Shown here: positions 1 through 8,793 of the stretch, piece by piece
Layout: each line of letters begins with the position of its first letter
How positions within the stretch are numbered: position 1 is the first letter of the stretch
Assembly (NCBI GenBank): GCA_020638875.1
Contig: JACKHS010000001.1
Span: 310,001-374,000, forward strand
Length of the DNA: 64,000 nt
DNA from: Planctomycetota bacterium
GTDB lineage: Bacteria; Planctomycetota; UBA1135; GCA-002686595
Reading direction: 5' to 3'
Notes under the pieces: generated by a model
What the model saw: only the letters and a program-made list of their open reading frames with translations
What the model was told of the DNA's origin: nothing
Databases searched by the model: none
Program-made: the position numbers and the translations under genes

Positions 1-832
1 CTCCGAGCAGCCGCGTCCAGTCGTGCAGCAGGCCCTCGGTCGCCGGCAGCCACGGCCCACCCAGCGCGGGCAGTTGCCCGAGCAGCACCGTCGGCAGCCA
101 GAACAGCAGCCCGCTGCGCGCCGCGTCGCGGCGCTCGTCGCCGCTGCGGCGTACGACGTCGTGCACGAACCCCGCGCTCAGCGCGGCCCACACCGCGAGG
201 AACAGCGGCGAGGTCGCCAGCCCGAGCCCGGTCGCGGCGCCGCCGAGGAGCGCCTGCGTCATGCGATCGAGCGGCTCTCGGTGCCGGAAGGCCGGCAGCG
301 TCAGGGCCACGGCGAGCAGCGCGAGCGGCGCGACCGCCGCCTCGATGCGCACGTGCCCGGGCACGCCGAGCTCGACGAAGCCCGGCAGGAAGGCCGCCAG
401 GGCCAGGCCCGCCAGCGCGGGCGCGGCGTCGAGCCCGCCGAGGCGGCGCAGCGCGGCGTAGAGCCCGAGCAACGTGACGGCGGTGAGCAAGGGCCCCAGG
501 CCGCGCAGCACGCGCTCGACGTCCTCGCGCCGCGGCAGGCCCTCGCCGCTGCCGAGCGTCAACCGCGCGGTCAGCGCGCACAGCTCGTCGAACACGGGGA
601 GCTGCGTGACCGGCCGCGCCGCCGGGAACGAGAGCGCGCGGTCCTCCTGCGCGAGGCGCGTCGAGCTCATGGCGAGCGAGGCGCGGTGCAGCCGCCACGC
701 GCTCTCGGCGTCGTGCGTCTCGAGGCGCGCCCCCGGCGCCGCGGCCGGCACGTGCAGCTCGCGCGCGGCGAGCGTCAACAGCACGAGCAGCGCGGCGAGG
801 ATGCGGCCGACGCCGTGGCGCGCGGGACTCAC
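1..832 (-). CDS. Polytopic membrane protein, possible GT-C (STT3/PMT-like) glycosyltransferase, cut by window edge
   Basis: About 277 N-terminal residues are visible; the rest lies beyond the left edge. The GTG start (830-832) overlaps the preceding gene's TGA as GTGA, which suggests translational coupling. A hydrophobic segment near residues 9-20 is followed by an outside loop containing THDAESAWRLHR and PVTQLPVFDEL, then at least four further hydrophobic spans. A charged/aromatic loop after the first membrane span is the arrangement seen in GT-C enzymes (STT3/PglB, PMT) that transfer sugars from polyprenyl carriers outside the membrane. The catalytic C-terminal part is not in the window, so this family is an inference; an unrelated polytopic protein is possible. 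Confidence 0.45.
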   Translation of the reverse strand, partial: MSPARHGVGRILAALLVLLTLAARELHVPAAAPGARLETHDAESAWRLHRASLAMSSTRLAQEDRALSFPAARPVTQLPVFDELCALTARLTLGSGEGLPRREDVERVLRGLGPLLTAVTLLGLYAALRRLGGLDAAPALAGLALAAFLPGFVELGVPGHVRIEAAVAPLALLAVALTLPAFRHREPLDRMTQALLGGAATGLGLATSPLFLAVWAALSAGFVHDVVRRSGDERRDAARSGLLFWLPTVLLGQLPALGGPWLPATEGLLHDWTRLLG

Positions 833-2095
833 GAGCCGCGCAACCACGCGGCGACCTCGCCGGGAGGTCGCTCGCCGCGAAGACGTCGGCGCGGCCCGCC
901 GCGCCGCCGAGGCGCAGCGTCGGCAGCTCGGACGCGCGCCGCCCGGGCGCGCCCTGCGCCGACGAGCACCAGCCCGGCGACGTGCGTGGGCGCGGCGCGC
1001 TCGACGGCGGCAGGCGCAGCAGCCGAGAGCTCGCCGCGGGCGACGACGATCACCTCGTCGAGCCCTTCGCGCGCGCAGAGGTCCTCGACGAGCGCGAGCC
1101 ACGGCGCCGGTCCGTGCGGCGACGCGTCGAGCGCGGCGGCGAACACGCCGCTCCGTCGCCGCGCCGGTCGCGCTCCAGGCCGGATCGACGAGCTCCACCG
1201 CGGCCTGGCCCGGCGTCGCCGCGAGCAGCAGCCCGCGGCGCTTCGCGCAGCGCCGCGTCCGCGAGCTCGAACACCGCCGCGCCATGCGCCTCGACCGGCC
1301 GCGCGCCGCGGCCCGCGAGGACTCGAGCTGGCGCGAGGGCACGCCCGCCGCCGAGCGCACGCCGAGCGCGAACAGGCGCTCGAAGCGCGTCGCGAAGGCG
1401 CGCCCGGCCGCGCCGGCGCCGAGGCTCGCGTCGGCCGCGACGCGCGCGCGCAGCGCCGCGAGGTCGTCCACGCACTCCACCGCCACCGGGCGACTCCACG
1501 CGCTCGCGTCGCCGGCGCGCAGCTCGGCCACGAGCGCCCAACGGCCGGGCGTCGAGACCGGCGGGCGCACGTACATCTCGAAGCCCGCGGCGAAGCTCGC
1601 CGCCGCGACGGGTTCGCTGCGCGCGCGCTCGCGCTCCTCGCCGCGCGTCCACCACAGCGTCACGTCCGCGTCCCGGCCCGGCGCGCGCCAGAGCTGCGTG
1701 ACGGCGACGGTGGTCGCCTCGCCGCGCCCTTCCGCGCGCGCGGCGAAGCAGCCCGGCACGACGCGCAGGTCGAGGCTCTCGGCCAGCTCGTCGAGCGCCG
1801 GCGCGGGGGCCGCCTCGCCCAGCAGCGCGCGGCGGGCGCGCGCGAGCGCGTCGAAGTCCGGCGGGCGCAGCGCGGGGCGGCCGGGATCGACGCCCGCGAG
1901 CAGCGCGGCCTCGGCGGCGCTGCGCCGCTCCGGCGCGGCCTCGGCGTACGCCGCGCGCAGCTCCGCCACGCGCTCGGCGCGCACGGCCTCGAGGTGCTCC
2001 GCCAGGTGGTAGACGAACAGCGCGTCGCCGTCGCCGACCTGCGCGGCGGGCGCAGCGGCGGCGAGCGCGAGGACGAGCGTGGTCAGCGTTCTCAT
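829..2095 (-). pseudogene. Secreted protein with several frame breaks, possible hydrolase
   Basis: The ATG at 2095 overlaps the upstream gene's TGA (ATGA) and opens a signal peptide (MRTLTTLVLALAAAAPAAQ). One frame runs well for about 235 residues. Protein-like sequence then hops between all three frames: VEAHGAAVFELADAALREA, then RGLLLAATPGQAAVELVDPAW, then VFAAALDASPHGPAPWLALVE and DEVIVVARGELSAAAPAAV, ending in the frame that stops at 829-831. Total length is 3n+1, so the net effect is one extra base. No stops accumulate, which fits sequence error better than decay. The C-terminal strand-helix pattern around VIVVARGEL recalls an alpha/beta hydrolase, but no GxSxG nucleophile motif is seen. 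Function is not recognised. Confidence 0.5.
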
Positions 2096-3267
2096 CGCGT
2101 GGGGTAGGTCTCCAGCACCCAGGCCTTCCACTGCTCCTCGAACTGCAGCGGGTTCAGCTCGTAGACGCGCTGCAAGGCGTCGCGCGTCTCCTCCTTGGCG
2201 CGCAGGCGCTTCATCAGCGCGTCGAACTTCTTCCCGTCGAGGTGGATCAGGTAGTCGACGTAGCTGAAGGCCACCGCGTGCTCGGGCAAGGTCAGGTCGT
2301 TCGTCGTGCGCGAGAAGACCTCGCCGATGGAGGGCTGCTTGTCCATCGCGACCATCTTGCGCACGGCCACGCGGAAGCGGCCGCCCTTGAAGTCGACGTT
2401 GGTGTTCGCCTCCTGGTAGCAGTAGTTGGTGCACTTCTGCCAGTACAGGTCCTCGAACCAGTGCGACACGCCCTCGTCGGCCCAGCCGTACTTCTTGTCG
2501 CCGATCCACATCGACGGCCGCTGGTGCGAGAGCAACAGGTGCGCGACGTTGTGCACGAGGCTGCGGTGCAGCTCCTCGTCGTCCGAGAAGTTCTGCTTGT
2601 TCGCGCAGACCGAGAAGCGCGGCATCGAGCCGAGCAGCTTCACGCCGCGCGGCGAGGCGTTGTTGCAGAAGCGCAGCGACGCCTCCATCTGGTCGTTGGG
2701 GAGCTGCCAGACGAGCACGACGGACTTCTTCGAGAACTCGGCGGCGCGCGCGCCGAAGGTGCTCAGCCAGTCGGCGAAGAGGCGCTCGAGCCGCGCGGCG
2801 TAGACGTGCATCGTCTCGTGCTCGCTGCAGCGGCGCTTGTCGATCTTGAGCCCCTCCATCTCCCAGACCAGCACGAAGTGCTCGGTCTCGACCTTGCGGA
2901 GCACGTCCTTGCGCTCGCGGCCGTCGTTCCAGGTCTCGTCGACCCAGGCGACGCGCTTGGCGGCGGCGGCGCTCTGCTCGCGGCGCCGCTTCAGCGCGGC
3001 CTCGACCTCGGGGTTCTCGCACTTGGGGCAGTCGACCCAGCCGGTGCCGCCGCACGTCGCGCAGTCGGCGACCACGCTGCAGAACAGCACCTCGTCCTCG
3101 AAGGCGCACTCGTCCTCGGGGTGCTCGCCGCAGGGCAGGCGGCCGACGTGCTTGCACTTGGTGCAGCGCACCGTCGGCTCGGGCGGCTCGTCCTGGCGCG
3201 CGGCGGCGGGCGCGAGCGCACCGGCCGCGAGCAGGGCGATCGCGAGGAGCAGGGTCTTCGGGCTCAT
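2092..3267 (-). CDS. Secreted zinc-ribbon protein with degenerate metallopeptidase-like domain
   Basis: 391 residues with a cleavable-looking signal peptide (residues 1-23, ending APAAARQ). Next comes a cysteine-rich block (about 30-75) with CTKCKHVG, CATCGGTGWVDC and PKC, a DnaJ-type CxxCxGxG zinc-ribbon pattern. The C-terminal half has the layout of a gluzincin peptidase: a helix with HNVAHLLLSH where HExxH would be expected, followed by WADEGVSHWFEDLYW. The catalytic Glu is replaced by Asn (HNVAH), so it is probably not an active peptidase of this class. It starts (ATG 3265-3267) overlapping the hutI stop and its own stop overlaps the next ATG, so it sits in a coupled minus-strand operon. 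Exact function unknown. Confidence 0.7.
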   Translation of the reverse strand: MSPKTLLLAIALLAAGALAPAAARQDEPPEPTVRCTKCKHVGRLPCGEHPEDECAFEDEVLFCSVVADCATCGGTGWVDCPKCENPEVEAALKRRREQSAAAAKRVAWVDETWNDGRERKDVLRKVETEHFVLVWEMEGLKIDKRRCSEHETMHVYAARLERLFADWLSTFGARAAEFSKKSVVLVWQLPNDQMEASLRFCNNASPRGVKLLGSMPRFSVCANKQNFSDDEELHRSLVHNVAHLLLSHQRPSMWIGDKKYGWADEGVSHWFEDLYWQKCTNYCYQEANTNVDFKGGRFRVAVRKMVAMDKQPSIGEVFSRTTNDLTLPEHAVAFSYVDYLIHLDGKKFDALMKRLRAKEETRDALQRVYELNPLQFEEQWKAWVLETYPTR

Positions 3268-4544
3268 TCGTGCAGGTCCTCGTCCGCCCTTTGGTACACG
3301 ACCTCCCCCGCCTTGACGACCACCTGCACGGGGTTCCGGCCGAACTCGTACGTGAGGTGGTGGTGGTTGGGCACGTCGAGCAGCGCGAGGTCGGCCTGCT
3401 TGCCGACCTCGATCGTGCCCAGGCGCTCCGCGCGGCCGAGCGAGGCGGCCGCGTTGAGCGTCGCGGCGGTGAGCGCCTCGCGGGCGGACAAGCCGTAGCG
3501 CAGCGCGGCCCAGGTCAGCACCTCGGGCATCGACTGCACGTAGCAGGAGCCGGGGTTGAAGTCGGTGGCGAGCGCCGGCGCGAGGCCCGCGCGGATCATC
3601 GCGCGCGCGGGAGCCTCCTCCTTCTGGCGCAGGAACAGCGGCACGAGCGGGCAGAGCACGGGCACGACGCCCGCGCGCGCCAGCGCCTCGATGCCCTCGG
3701 GGCTGACGCACTCGAGGTGGTCCGCGCTCGCCGCGCCGAGCTCGGCCGCGAGCTGCGCGCCGCCCAGCGCCGTGAGCTGGTCCACGTGCAGGCGCAGGCC
3801 GAGGCCGAGCTCCGCGCCGGCGGTCATGATGCGCCGCGACTCGTCGAGACCGAACACGTGGCTCTCGGTGAACACGTCGCAGTACTCGGCGAGCCCGCTC
3901 TCGGCGACGCGCGGCAGCATCTCGTTCACGACGAGGTCGACGTAGGCGGCGCGGTCGTGCTGGAACTCGGGCGGCACGTCGTGCGCGCCGAGGAAGGTCG
4001 GCACGAGCTCGACCGGGTGCATGCGCCGCGCCGCGTCGATCACCTCGAGGCACTTGAGCTCGTCCGCGAGCGTCAGGCCGTAGCCCGTCTTGCACTCGAC
4101 CGTCGTCGTGCCGAGCTCGAGGAAGCGATCGAGCCGCACGAGCAGGCGCGCGAGCAGCTCCTCCTTCGAGGCCTGACGCACGCCCGCCAGCGAGGAGCGG
4201 ATGCCGCCGCCGGCCTGCGCGATCTCGACGTAGGTCTTGCCGGCGACGCGCTGCTCGAACTCCGCCTCGCGCGTGCCGAAGAACACCGGGTGCGTGTGCG
4301 CGTCGACGAAGCCCGGCACCAGCAGGCCGCCGCCGCCGTCGAGCTCCTCGTCCGCGCTCCACGCGGCGCGCACCTCGTCCTCCGGGCCCACCGCGACGAT
4401 GCAGCCGCCCTTCACGGCCACCGCCGCGTCGGGCAGCACCTCGGCCGGCAGGTCGGCGCCGCCGCGCGCCGCCGCGCCGCGCGCGGTCACCAGCTCGGAG
4501 AGGTTCGCGACGAGGAGGTCCGCGCGGTCGCCGGGAGTGCTCAT
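3264..4544 (-). CDS. hutI: Imidazolonepropionase
   Basis: 426 residues, normal for HutI. This amidohydrolase hydrolyses 4-imidazolone-5-propionate to N-formimino-L-glutamate in histidine degradation in the cytoplasm. Visible family marks are GFVDAHTHPVFFGTR with the HxH metal pair, AGGGIRSSLAGVR, TTVECKTGYGL, FLGAHDVPPEF, LRLHVDQL and ATDFNPGSC. Start ATG 4542-4544 follows an intergenic gap of about 38 bases after the sigma-factor stop. No hutH, hutU or hutG is adjacent, so the rest of the pathway must lie elsewhere, or the enzyme acts on another imidazolone. The stop overlaps the next start as ATGA. Confidence 0.93.
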   Translation of the reverse strand: MSTPGDRADLLVANLSELVTARGAAARGGADLPAEVLPDAAVAVKGGCIVAVGPEDEVRAAWSADEELDGGGGLLVPGFVDAHTHPVFFGTREAEFEQRVAGKTYVEIAQAGGGIRSSLAGVRQASKEELLARLLVRLDRFLELGTTTVECKTGYGLTLADELKCLEVIDAARRMHPVELVPTFLGAHDVPPEFQHDRAAYVDLVVNEMLPRVAESGLAEYCDVFTESHVFGLDESRRIMTAGAELGLGLRLHVDQLTALGGAQLAAELGAASADHLECVSPEGIEALARAGVVPVLCPLVPLFLRQKEEAPARAMIRAGLAPALATDFNPGSCYVQSMPEVLTWAALRYGLSAREALTAATLNAAASLGRAERLGTIEVGKQADLALLDVPNHHHLTYEFGRNPVQVVVKAGEVVYQRADEDLHE

Positions 4545-4582
4545 GCCCCCCACTCTACGCGCGCGCCGCGACGGCGGGCTAG

Positions 4583-5347
4583 CTAGCCCACCAGGCGCGC
4601 CGCGGGCAGGCTCGCGGCCAGCGCGTCGTCGAGCCGCGCGCGGATGCGCTTGCGCGCGCGGAACATGATCATCTTCATGTTGCTCATGCCGACGCCGAGC
4701 AGCTCGCAAGCCTCGGCGTAGCTCTTGCCCTCGACCTCGACGAGCGTGAGCGCCTCGCGATCGCGCGGCGAGAGCTCCTCGAAGGCGGCGGCGTAGAACT
4801 GCAGCAGCAGGCCGTGCGCGCGCGTCAGCGAGGCGCGCTCCTCCTGCAGCGACGCGCAGGCCGCCGGCCCCACGCGCAGGTCGGCCGGCTCGCCGACGCC
4901 CTCGGGCAGCGCCTGCCAGGAGGGCGCGCGCCGCGCGCCGAGGTGACGCCGCACGAGGTTGCGGCAGATGGCCTGCGACCAGGCGCGGAAGGAGCTGCCG
5001 TGGTCGTCGCGGAAGCTCGACGCGTAGCGGTAGACGTTGACGAAGACGTCCTGGCACAGCTCGACCGGGTCGAGCCGCCCGCCCTGCCCGCGCAGGCTCA
5101 TCAGCACGCGCCGCTGCAGCGCCGGGCCGGCCAGGTCGTACAGCGCGTGGAAGTCCTCCTCGCGGCGACCGTCGCGGAACAGCGCCATGAGCGCCGTCTC
5201 GAGGCGCTCGCGGTGCTGCTCGGACGTCTCGTCCGCGCCGCGGGCGAGGTCCTGGCCGCGGGAGCGCAGCCGGTGCGTGATCGCAGGGCTCAGGGACGGG
5301 GACTGCGCCCGGGGAGCGGGCGCCCGATCGGCGAGGAGGTACTGCAC
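4583..5347 (-). CDS. RNA polymerase ECF-type sigma factor
   Basis: About 254 residues if the GTG at 5345-5347 is used; a G-rich stretch (GGGGG) lies 4-5 bases upstream. The first 70 residues look unstructured and the conserved part starts near MALFRDGRREEDFHALY, so a later start is possible. Region 2 is seen as PVELCQDVFVNVYRYASSF and FRAWSQAICRNLVRRHL, and region 4 as LSPRDREALTLVEVEGKSY followed by a helix-turn-helix ending FRARKRIRARL. It should direct RNA polymerase to a small regulon. No anti-sigma gene is adjacent. It is divergent from the secreted propeller gene at 5677, which could be a target (inference). Confidence 0.82.
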   Translation of the reverse strand: MQYLLADRAPAPRAQSPSLSPAITHRLRSRGQDLARGADETSEQHRERLETALMALFRDGRREEDFHALYDLAGPALQRRVLMSLRGQGGRLDPVELCQDVFVNVYRYASSFRDDHGSSFRAWSQAICRNLVRRHLGARRAPSWQALPEGVGEPADLRVGPAACASLQEERASLTRAHGLLLQFYAAAFEELSPRDREALTLVEVEGKSYAEACELLGVGMSNMKMIMFRARKRIRARLDDALAASLPAARLVG

Positions 5348-5676
5348 GGCGCCCCCAGGGCAGATCCCGTGCCGACGCCGGCGCGAGCGCCACCACTCGC
5401 CACAAAGAGCTGCCCGGAGGCAACTTAGACGAGTGGTCGCGTTCGATCGGGGCCGGCCGCCCGACCGCCCGACTCGACGGATGCTGCGCGAGCGTGACAC
5501 ACCCCGAGGGCATGGGCACGAGTTCGTAACACCCCGACTCCCGGTCCTCGGAGGGACCGCGCCCCCGGCGCACGGTCCGGCCCCGCTGCTGTAACACCGG
5601 GGTTGGGGAGCCCTAGTTCCGGTGGACGGCCGCCCAAGAGCGTCGTCCCCCCTCCCCCCTCGCCAAGGACTCGCAC
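5348..5676. other. Divergent intergenic region with repeated GTAACACC motif
   Basis: About 330 bases between the sigma-factor gene and the secreted propeller gene. No open frame here looks coding. The short motif GTAACACC occurs twice (near 5527 and 5592) with a near copy GTGACACACC near 5500, which could be a regulatory element, but this is only an observation. Just before 5677 a good ribosome binding site, AAGGA at 5665-5669, lies 7 bases upstream of the ATG. No clear -35/-10 pair was found. Confidence 0.35.
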
Positions 5677-7386
5677 ATGAAGCTCAGGAATCCCCTCCCC
5701 GCCAGCCGCCCCGCAGCGCTCGCGGCCCCCTGCATGATCCTCGCCCTCTCCGCGCTCGCACCCGCGCAGACGAACTACGAACAGACCAAGCTGCTGCCAC
5801 CGTTCTCCGGTTCGGAGTTCGACTACTTCGCGAGCAGCGCGATGTCGGCAGGCCGAGTCCTGTCGGCGGCGTACGGCCCGCTCGACGGGGTGGGCTTCCC
5901 GGAGCCCGGCGGCCTCCGGGCGGTGTACGTCCAGGACGCCACCACCGGGCAGGTGCTGCTCCAGCTCCAGGCGAGCGACGGCATCGCGCAGGACGGCTTC
6001 GGGATCGGGCTCGCCGCGGACGGGAACACCGCGCTGATCGGCGCGCCGTACGACGACGACCTCGGCTACCACTCGGGCTCCGCCTACCAGTTCGACCTCC
6101 AGACGGGCCAAGAGGTGCGGAAGCTCCACGCCCCCGGCGGTCAGGACCGCGACCTGTTCGGCCGCGCCATCGCCATCGACGGGAACTTCGCCGTCATCGG
6201 CGCTCCCTCGGACGACCGCCACGGTCAGGGCGCGGGCGCCGCGTACGTGTTCGACCTCACGACCGGGCAGCCGCTCTACCGCCTGGACGCGCCCGATCCG
6301 ACGCGCGACGCGAGGTTCGGCACGTCCCTGGCGATCGGCGGCGGGATGGTCGTCGTGGCCCGCCGGCCCACCTGGCTGGTGGGGCCGTACCCGCCTGGGT
6401 ACGCGGCGTTCCCCAAGGTGTACGTCTACGACCTGGCCACCGGCCAGTTCCGCTTCGCCCTGCTCCCCGCGCCCGGCGGGCCGTCGCGCTTCTTCGGCGC
6501 CGACGTGGCGATCTCGGGCTCGAAGGTGCTGGTCGGGGAGTACCGCCTGGACACGACGATCTCGCCGCCCGCGCCGGGAGGAGCGGTCCACGTCTACGAC
6601 GGCGCGACCGGGCAGCACCTGCTTCAGATCGACGGCCCGGTCGTCGACGAGTGGGACTTGTTCGGCAGTAGCCTCGCGACGGACGGGGGCCGCGTCGCCA
6701 TCGGCGCCGGGACCCGACTCTCCTTCTGGTTGGACGGCGCTGCCTACGTGCACGACGTGTCCACCGGAGCGCGGATCACGCGGCTCGTCGCTTCCACGTC
6801 GACGACGCAGCCGGTGTGGGGCGGGGTCGACCTCGGGATCGACCTGGGCGTGAGGGGCTACTCGGGCGGACGAGTTCTCTGCAGCGCGATCCTCGAGGCG
6901 AGCCCGACGGGGCCGTTCGGCGCCGCCTACGTGTTCGACGACTCGACGGTCAACTCCGGCGACGCCTACTGCTTCGGCGACGGCTCGGGCGCGAGCTGTC
7001 CCTGCGGCGCGAACGGCTTCCTCGGGGAAGGCTGCCTCTCGAGCGCCGAGCGCGGCGGCTTCCTGATCGGCGCCGGCGACGCGGACGTGTCGAACGACCT
7101 CCTGCGGCTGCTCGTCTATCGCCTGCCCGCCGGCACGCCGCTGCTGCTCTTCCAGGGCGACACGCAACTCTCGGCGCCCTTCGCCGAGGGCATCCGCTGC
7201 ACCAACGCCCTCTTCCGCCACACGCCCCAGGTGGCCGGCCCCTACGGCGCGGCCGTCTACGAGCACCTCGGCCCGCACGCCGCGCCGGGCAGCACGGTGA
7301 ACTACCAGGTCTGGTACCGCGACCCGGACAGCGCCTGCGGCCTGGGCGCCACCAACCTCACCAACGGCTGGTCCGTGACCTGGTAG
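5677..7386 (+). CDS. Secreted FG-GAP-like propeller protein with planctomycete Cys-rich tail domain
   Basis: 569 residues with a Sec signal peptide (about 1-31, ending LAPAQ). The body (about 35-420) is a series of repeats of the form GxxVAIGAPxDD...GAAYVFD...TGQ, for example ALIGAPYDDDLGYHSGSAY and AVIGAPSDDRHGQGAGAAY, as in FG-GAP/integrin-like beta-propellers, usually extracellular adhesion or scaffold proteins. From about 428 the protein carries the CFGDGSGASCPCGANG motif followed by a beta-rich domain, a C-terminal module frequent in secreted planctomycete proteins. The start is fixed by AAGGA at 5665-5669. It stands alone, divergent from an ECF sigma factor. Ligand unknown. Confidence 0.82.
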   Translation: MKLRNPLPASRPAALAAPCMILALSALAPAQTNYEQTKLLPPFSGSEFDYFASSAMSAGRVLSAAYGPLDGVGFPEPGGLRAVYVQDATTGQVLLQLQASDGIAQDGFGIGLAADGNTALIGAPYDDDLGYHSGSAYQFDLQTGQEVRKLHAPGGQDRDLFGRAIAIDGNFAVIGAPSDDRHGQGAGAAYVFDLTTGQPLYRLDAPDPTRDARFGTSLAIGGGMVVVARRPTWLVGPYPPGYAAFPKVYVYDLATGQFRFALLPAPGGPSRFFGADVAISGSKVLVGEYRLDTTISPPAPGGAVHVYDGATGQHLLQIDGPVVDEWDLFGSSLATDGGRVAIGAGTRLSFWLDGAAYVHDVSTGARITRLVASTSTTQPVWGGVDLGIDLGVRGYSGGRVLCSAILEASPTGPFGAAYVFDDSTVNSGDAYCFGDGSGASCPCGANGFLGEGCLSSAERGGFLIGAGDADVSNDLLRLLVYRLPAGTPLLLFQGDTQLSAPFAEGIRCTNALFRHTPQVAGPYGAAVYEHLGPHAAPGSTVNYQVWYRDPDSACGLGATNLTNGWSVTW

Positions 7387-7452
7387 GGCCCGAACGGGGC
7401 GGATCGACTTGGAGAACCCGGGGGGCCCGGCTAGGATCGCCACGCCTTCGCC

Positions 7453-8793
7453 GTGCCCCCCCTCCCGTTGCTCGTCCCCCTCGACCCCGCGGCCTTCGGG
7501 CCGCCCCCATCTCCCCTGCTCCCCGGGAGCGCCTGGGCTCCCTACGGAACGCTGCTGGTCCTGTGCGGCTCGGCCGGGTTCGCGCTGCTGCGCGCGTCGC
7601 TCCTGTCCTCGCGCTCGGCGCGGGTGGTCGCGCGGGTGCCCGAGGGGCCGGCGCGCACACGGCTGGCGAAGCTGCTCGAGCGCGTCGACCACCTGTCCAC
7701 GAGCGCGGGCGTGCTCAAGGTCACCTGCGACCTGCTCTTCATGGCGCTGCTGCTCGGCAGCGTGCAGGGCGAGGCCGGGCCGAGCTGGGGCGCGCTGGCG
7801 CTGATGGCGTTGATCGCGGTGCCGGCGCTGCTGCTGCTCACCGAGGCGCTGCCGCACGCGCTCGCGCGCAAGCACGGCGACCGCGTGCTGGTGCTCGCGC
7901 TGCCCGCGTTCCACGTGCTGCAGCTCCCGCTGCAGGTGCTGACCGGCGCGCTCGAGGGCCTGCGCAAGGCGATCTGGCGCATGACGGACGTGCCCGTCGA
8001 GTCGCCCGAGACGCGCGCCATCGTCGAGGGCCTGCGCGAGGTGCTCGAGGACACGGCGCGGCGCGGTGAGCTCGACGACACCGAGCGCGAGCTGATCGAG
8101 AACGTGATGGAGTTCGCCGACGTGGACGTCGCCGAGATCATGACGCCGCGCACCGAGATCCACGGCGTCGAGGTGGACGACGGCGTGGCGGAGGTGATCC
8201 GCATCGCCGCCGAGGAGGGCCACAGCCGCATCCCGGTGTACGAGGACAACCTCGACAACGTCGTCGGCTACCTCTCCGCGCGCGGCATCGTGCAACTGCT
8301 CTCCGAGCGCGAGCTCGAGGGCGCCGACCTGCGCGAGCACCTGCGGCCGGTCTACTTCGTGCCCGAGACCAAGCAGGTCTCCGCGCTCCTGACCGAGTTC
8401 CGCCGCGAGCGCCGCAAGATGGCCATCGTGCTCGACGAGTACGGCGGCACCGCCGGCATGGTCACGCTGGGCGACATCCTCGGCGAGATCGTCGGCGACG
8501 TGGCCGACGAGTACGACCGCGAGGAGCCCGAGGCGCTGCGCCAGGTCTCGCCGGGCGTGGCGGAGGTCGAGGCCGGCATGCGCATCGCCGAGGTCAACGA
8601 GGCCCTGAACCTGCGCCTCTCCGAGGAGGAGGACTACGAGACGCTGGGCGGCTTCGTGCTGTCCGAGCTCGGCCACTTCCCACGCCGCGGCGAGTCGTTC
8701 TCGCGCGACGACGTGCGCTACGAGGTCCTCGACGCCAGCGATCGGCGCGTGCTGCGCGTGCGCGTCGAGACGCCCGTCGCGGAGGTCGGGTGA
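7453..8793 (+). CDS. CNNM/CorC-type transporter with CBS pair
   Basis: 446 residues from a GTG start. Hydrophobic spans near 30-55, 92-118 and 122-150 form a DUF21/CNNM-like membrane part. A CBS pair (about 200-320) shows IMTPRTEIHGVEVDDGVAE and GHSRIPVYEDNLDNVVGYL, and a CorC/HlyC domain (about 350-440) shows VLDEYGGTAGMVTLGDILG and DYETLGGFVLSELG. Such proteins are linked to magnesium or cobalt efflux and are often misnamed hemolysins. The membrane part looks slightly short for the family. The last codon overlaps the next gene's GTG (GTGA at 8790-8793), so the pair is likely cotranslated. Confidence 0.88.
   Translation: MPPLPLLVPLDPAAFGPPPSPLLPGSAWAPYGTLLVLCGSAGFALLRASLLSSRSARVVARVPEGPARTRLAKLLERVDHLSTSAGVLKVTCDLLFMALLLGSVQGEAGPSWGALALMALIAVPALLLLTEALPHALARKHGDRVLVLALPAFHVLQLPLQVLTGALEGLRKAIWRMTDVPVESPETRAIVEGLREVLEDTARRGELDDTERELIENVMEFADVDVAEIMTPRTEIHGVEVDDGVAEVIRIAAEEGHSRIPVYEDNLDNVVGYLSARGIVQLLSERELEGADLREHLRPVYFVPETKQVSALLTEFRRERRKMAIVLDEYGGTAGMVTLGDILGEIVGDVADEYDREEPEALRQVSPGVAEVEAGMRIAEVNEALNLRLSEEEDYETLGGFVLSELGHFPRRGESFSRDDVRYEVLDASDRRVLRVRVETPVAEVG

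Noticed and set aside
23..2107. Long plus-strand open frame of about 690 codons
   Set aside because: It is Arg/Gln-rich without any domain and is antiphase to genes with signal peptides and overlapping starts on the minus strand; high GC opens such shadow frames.
3264..4544. A complete histidine degradation operon
   Set aside because: Only hutI is present; neighbours are unrelated.
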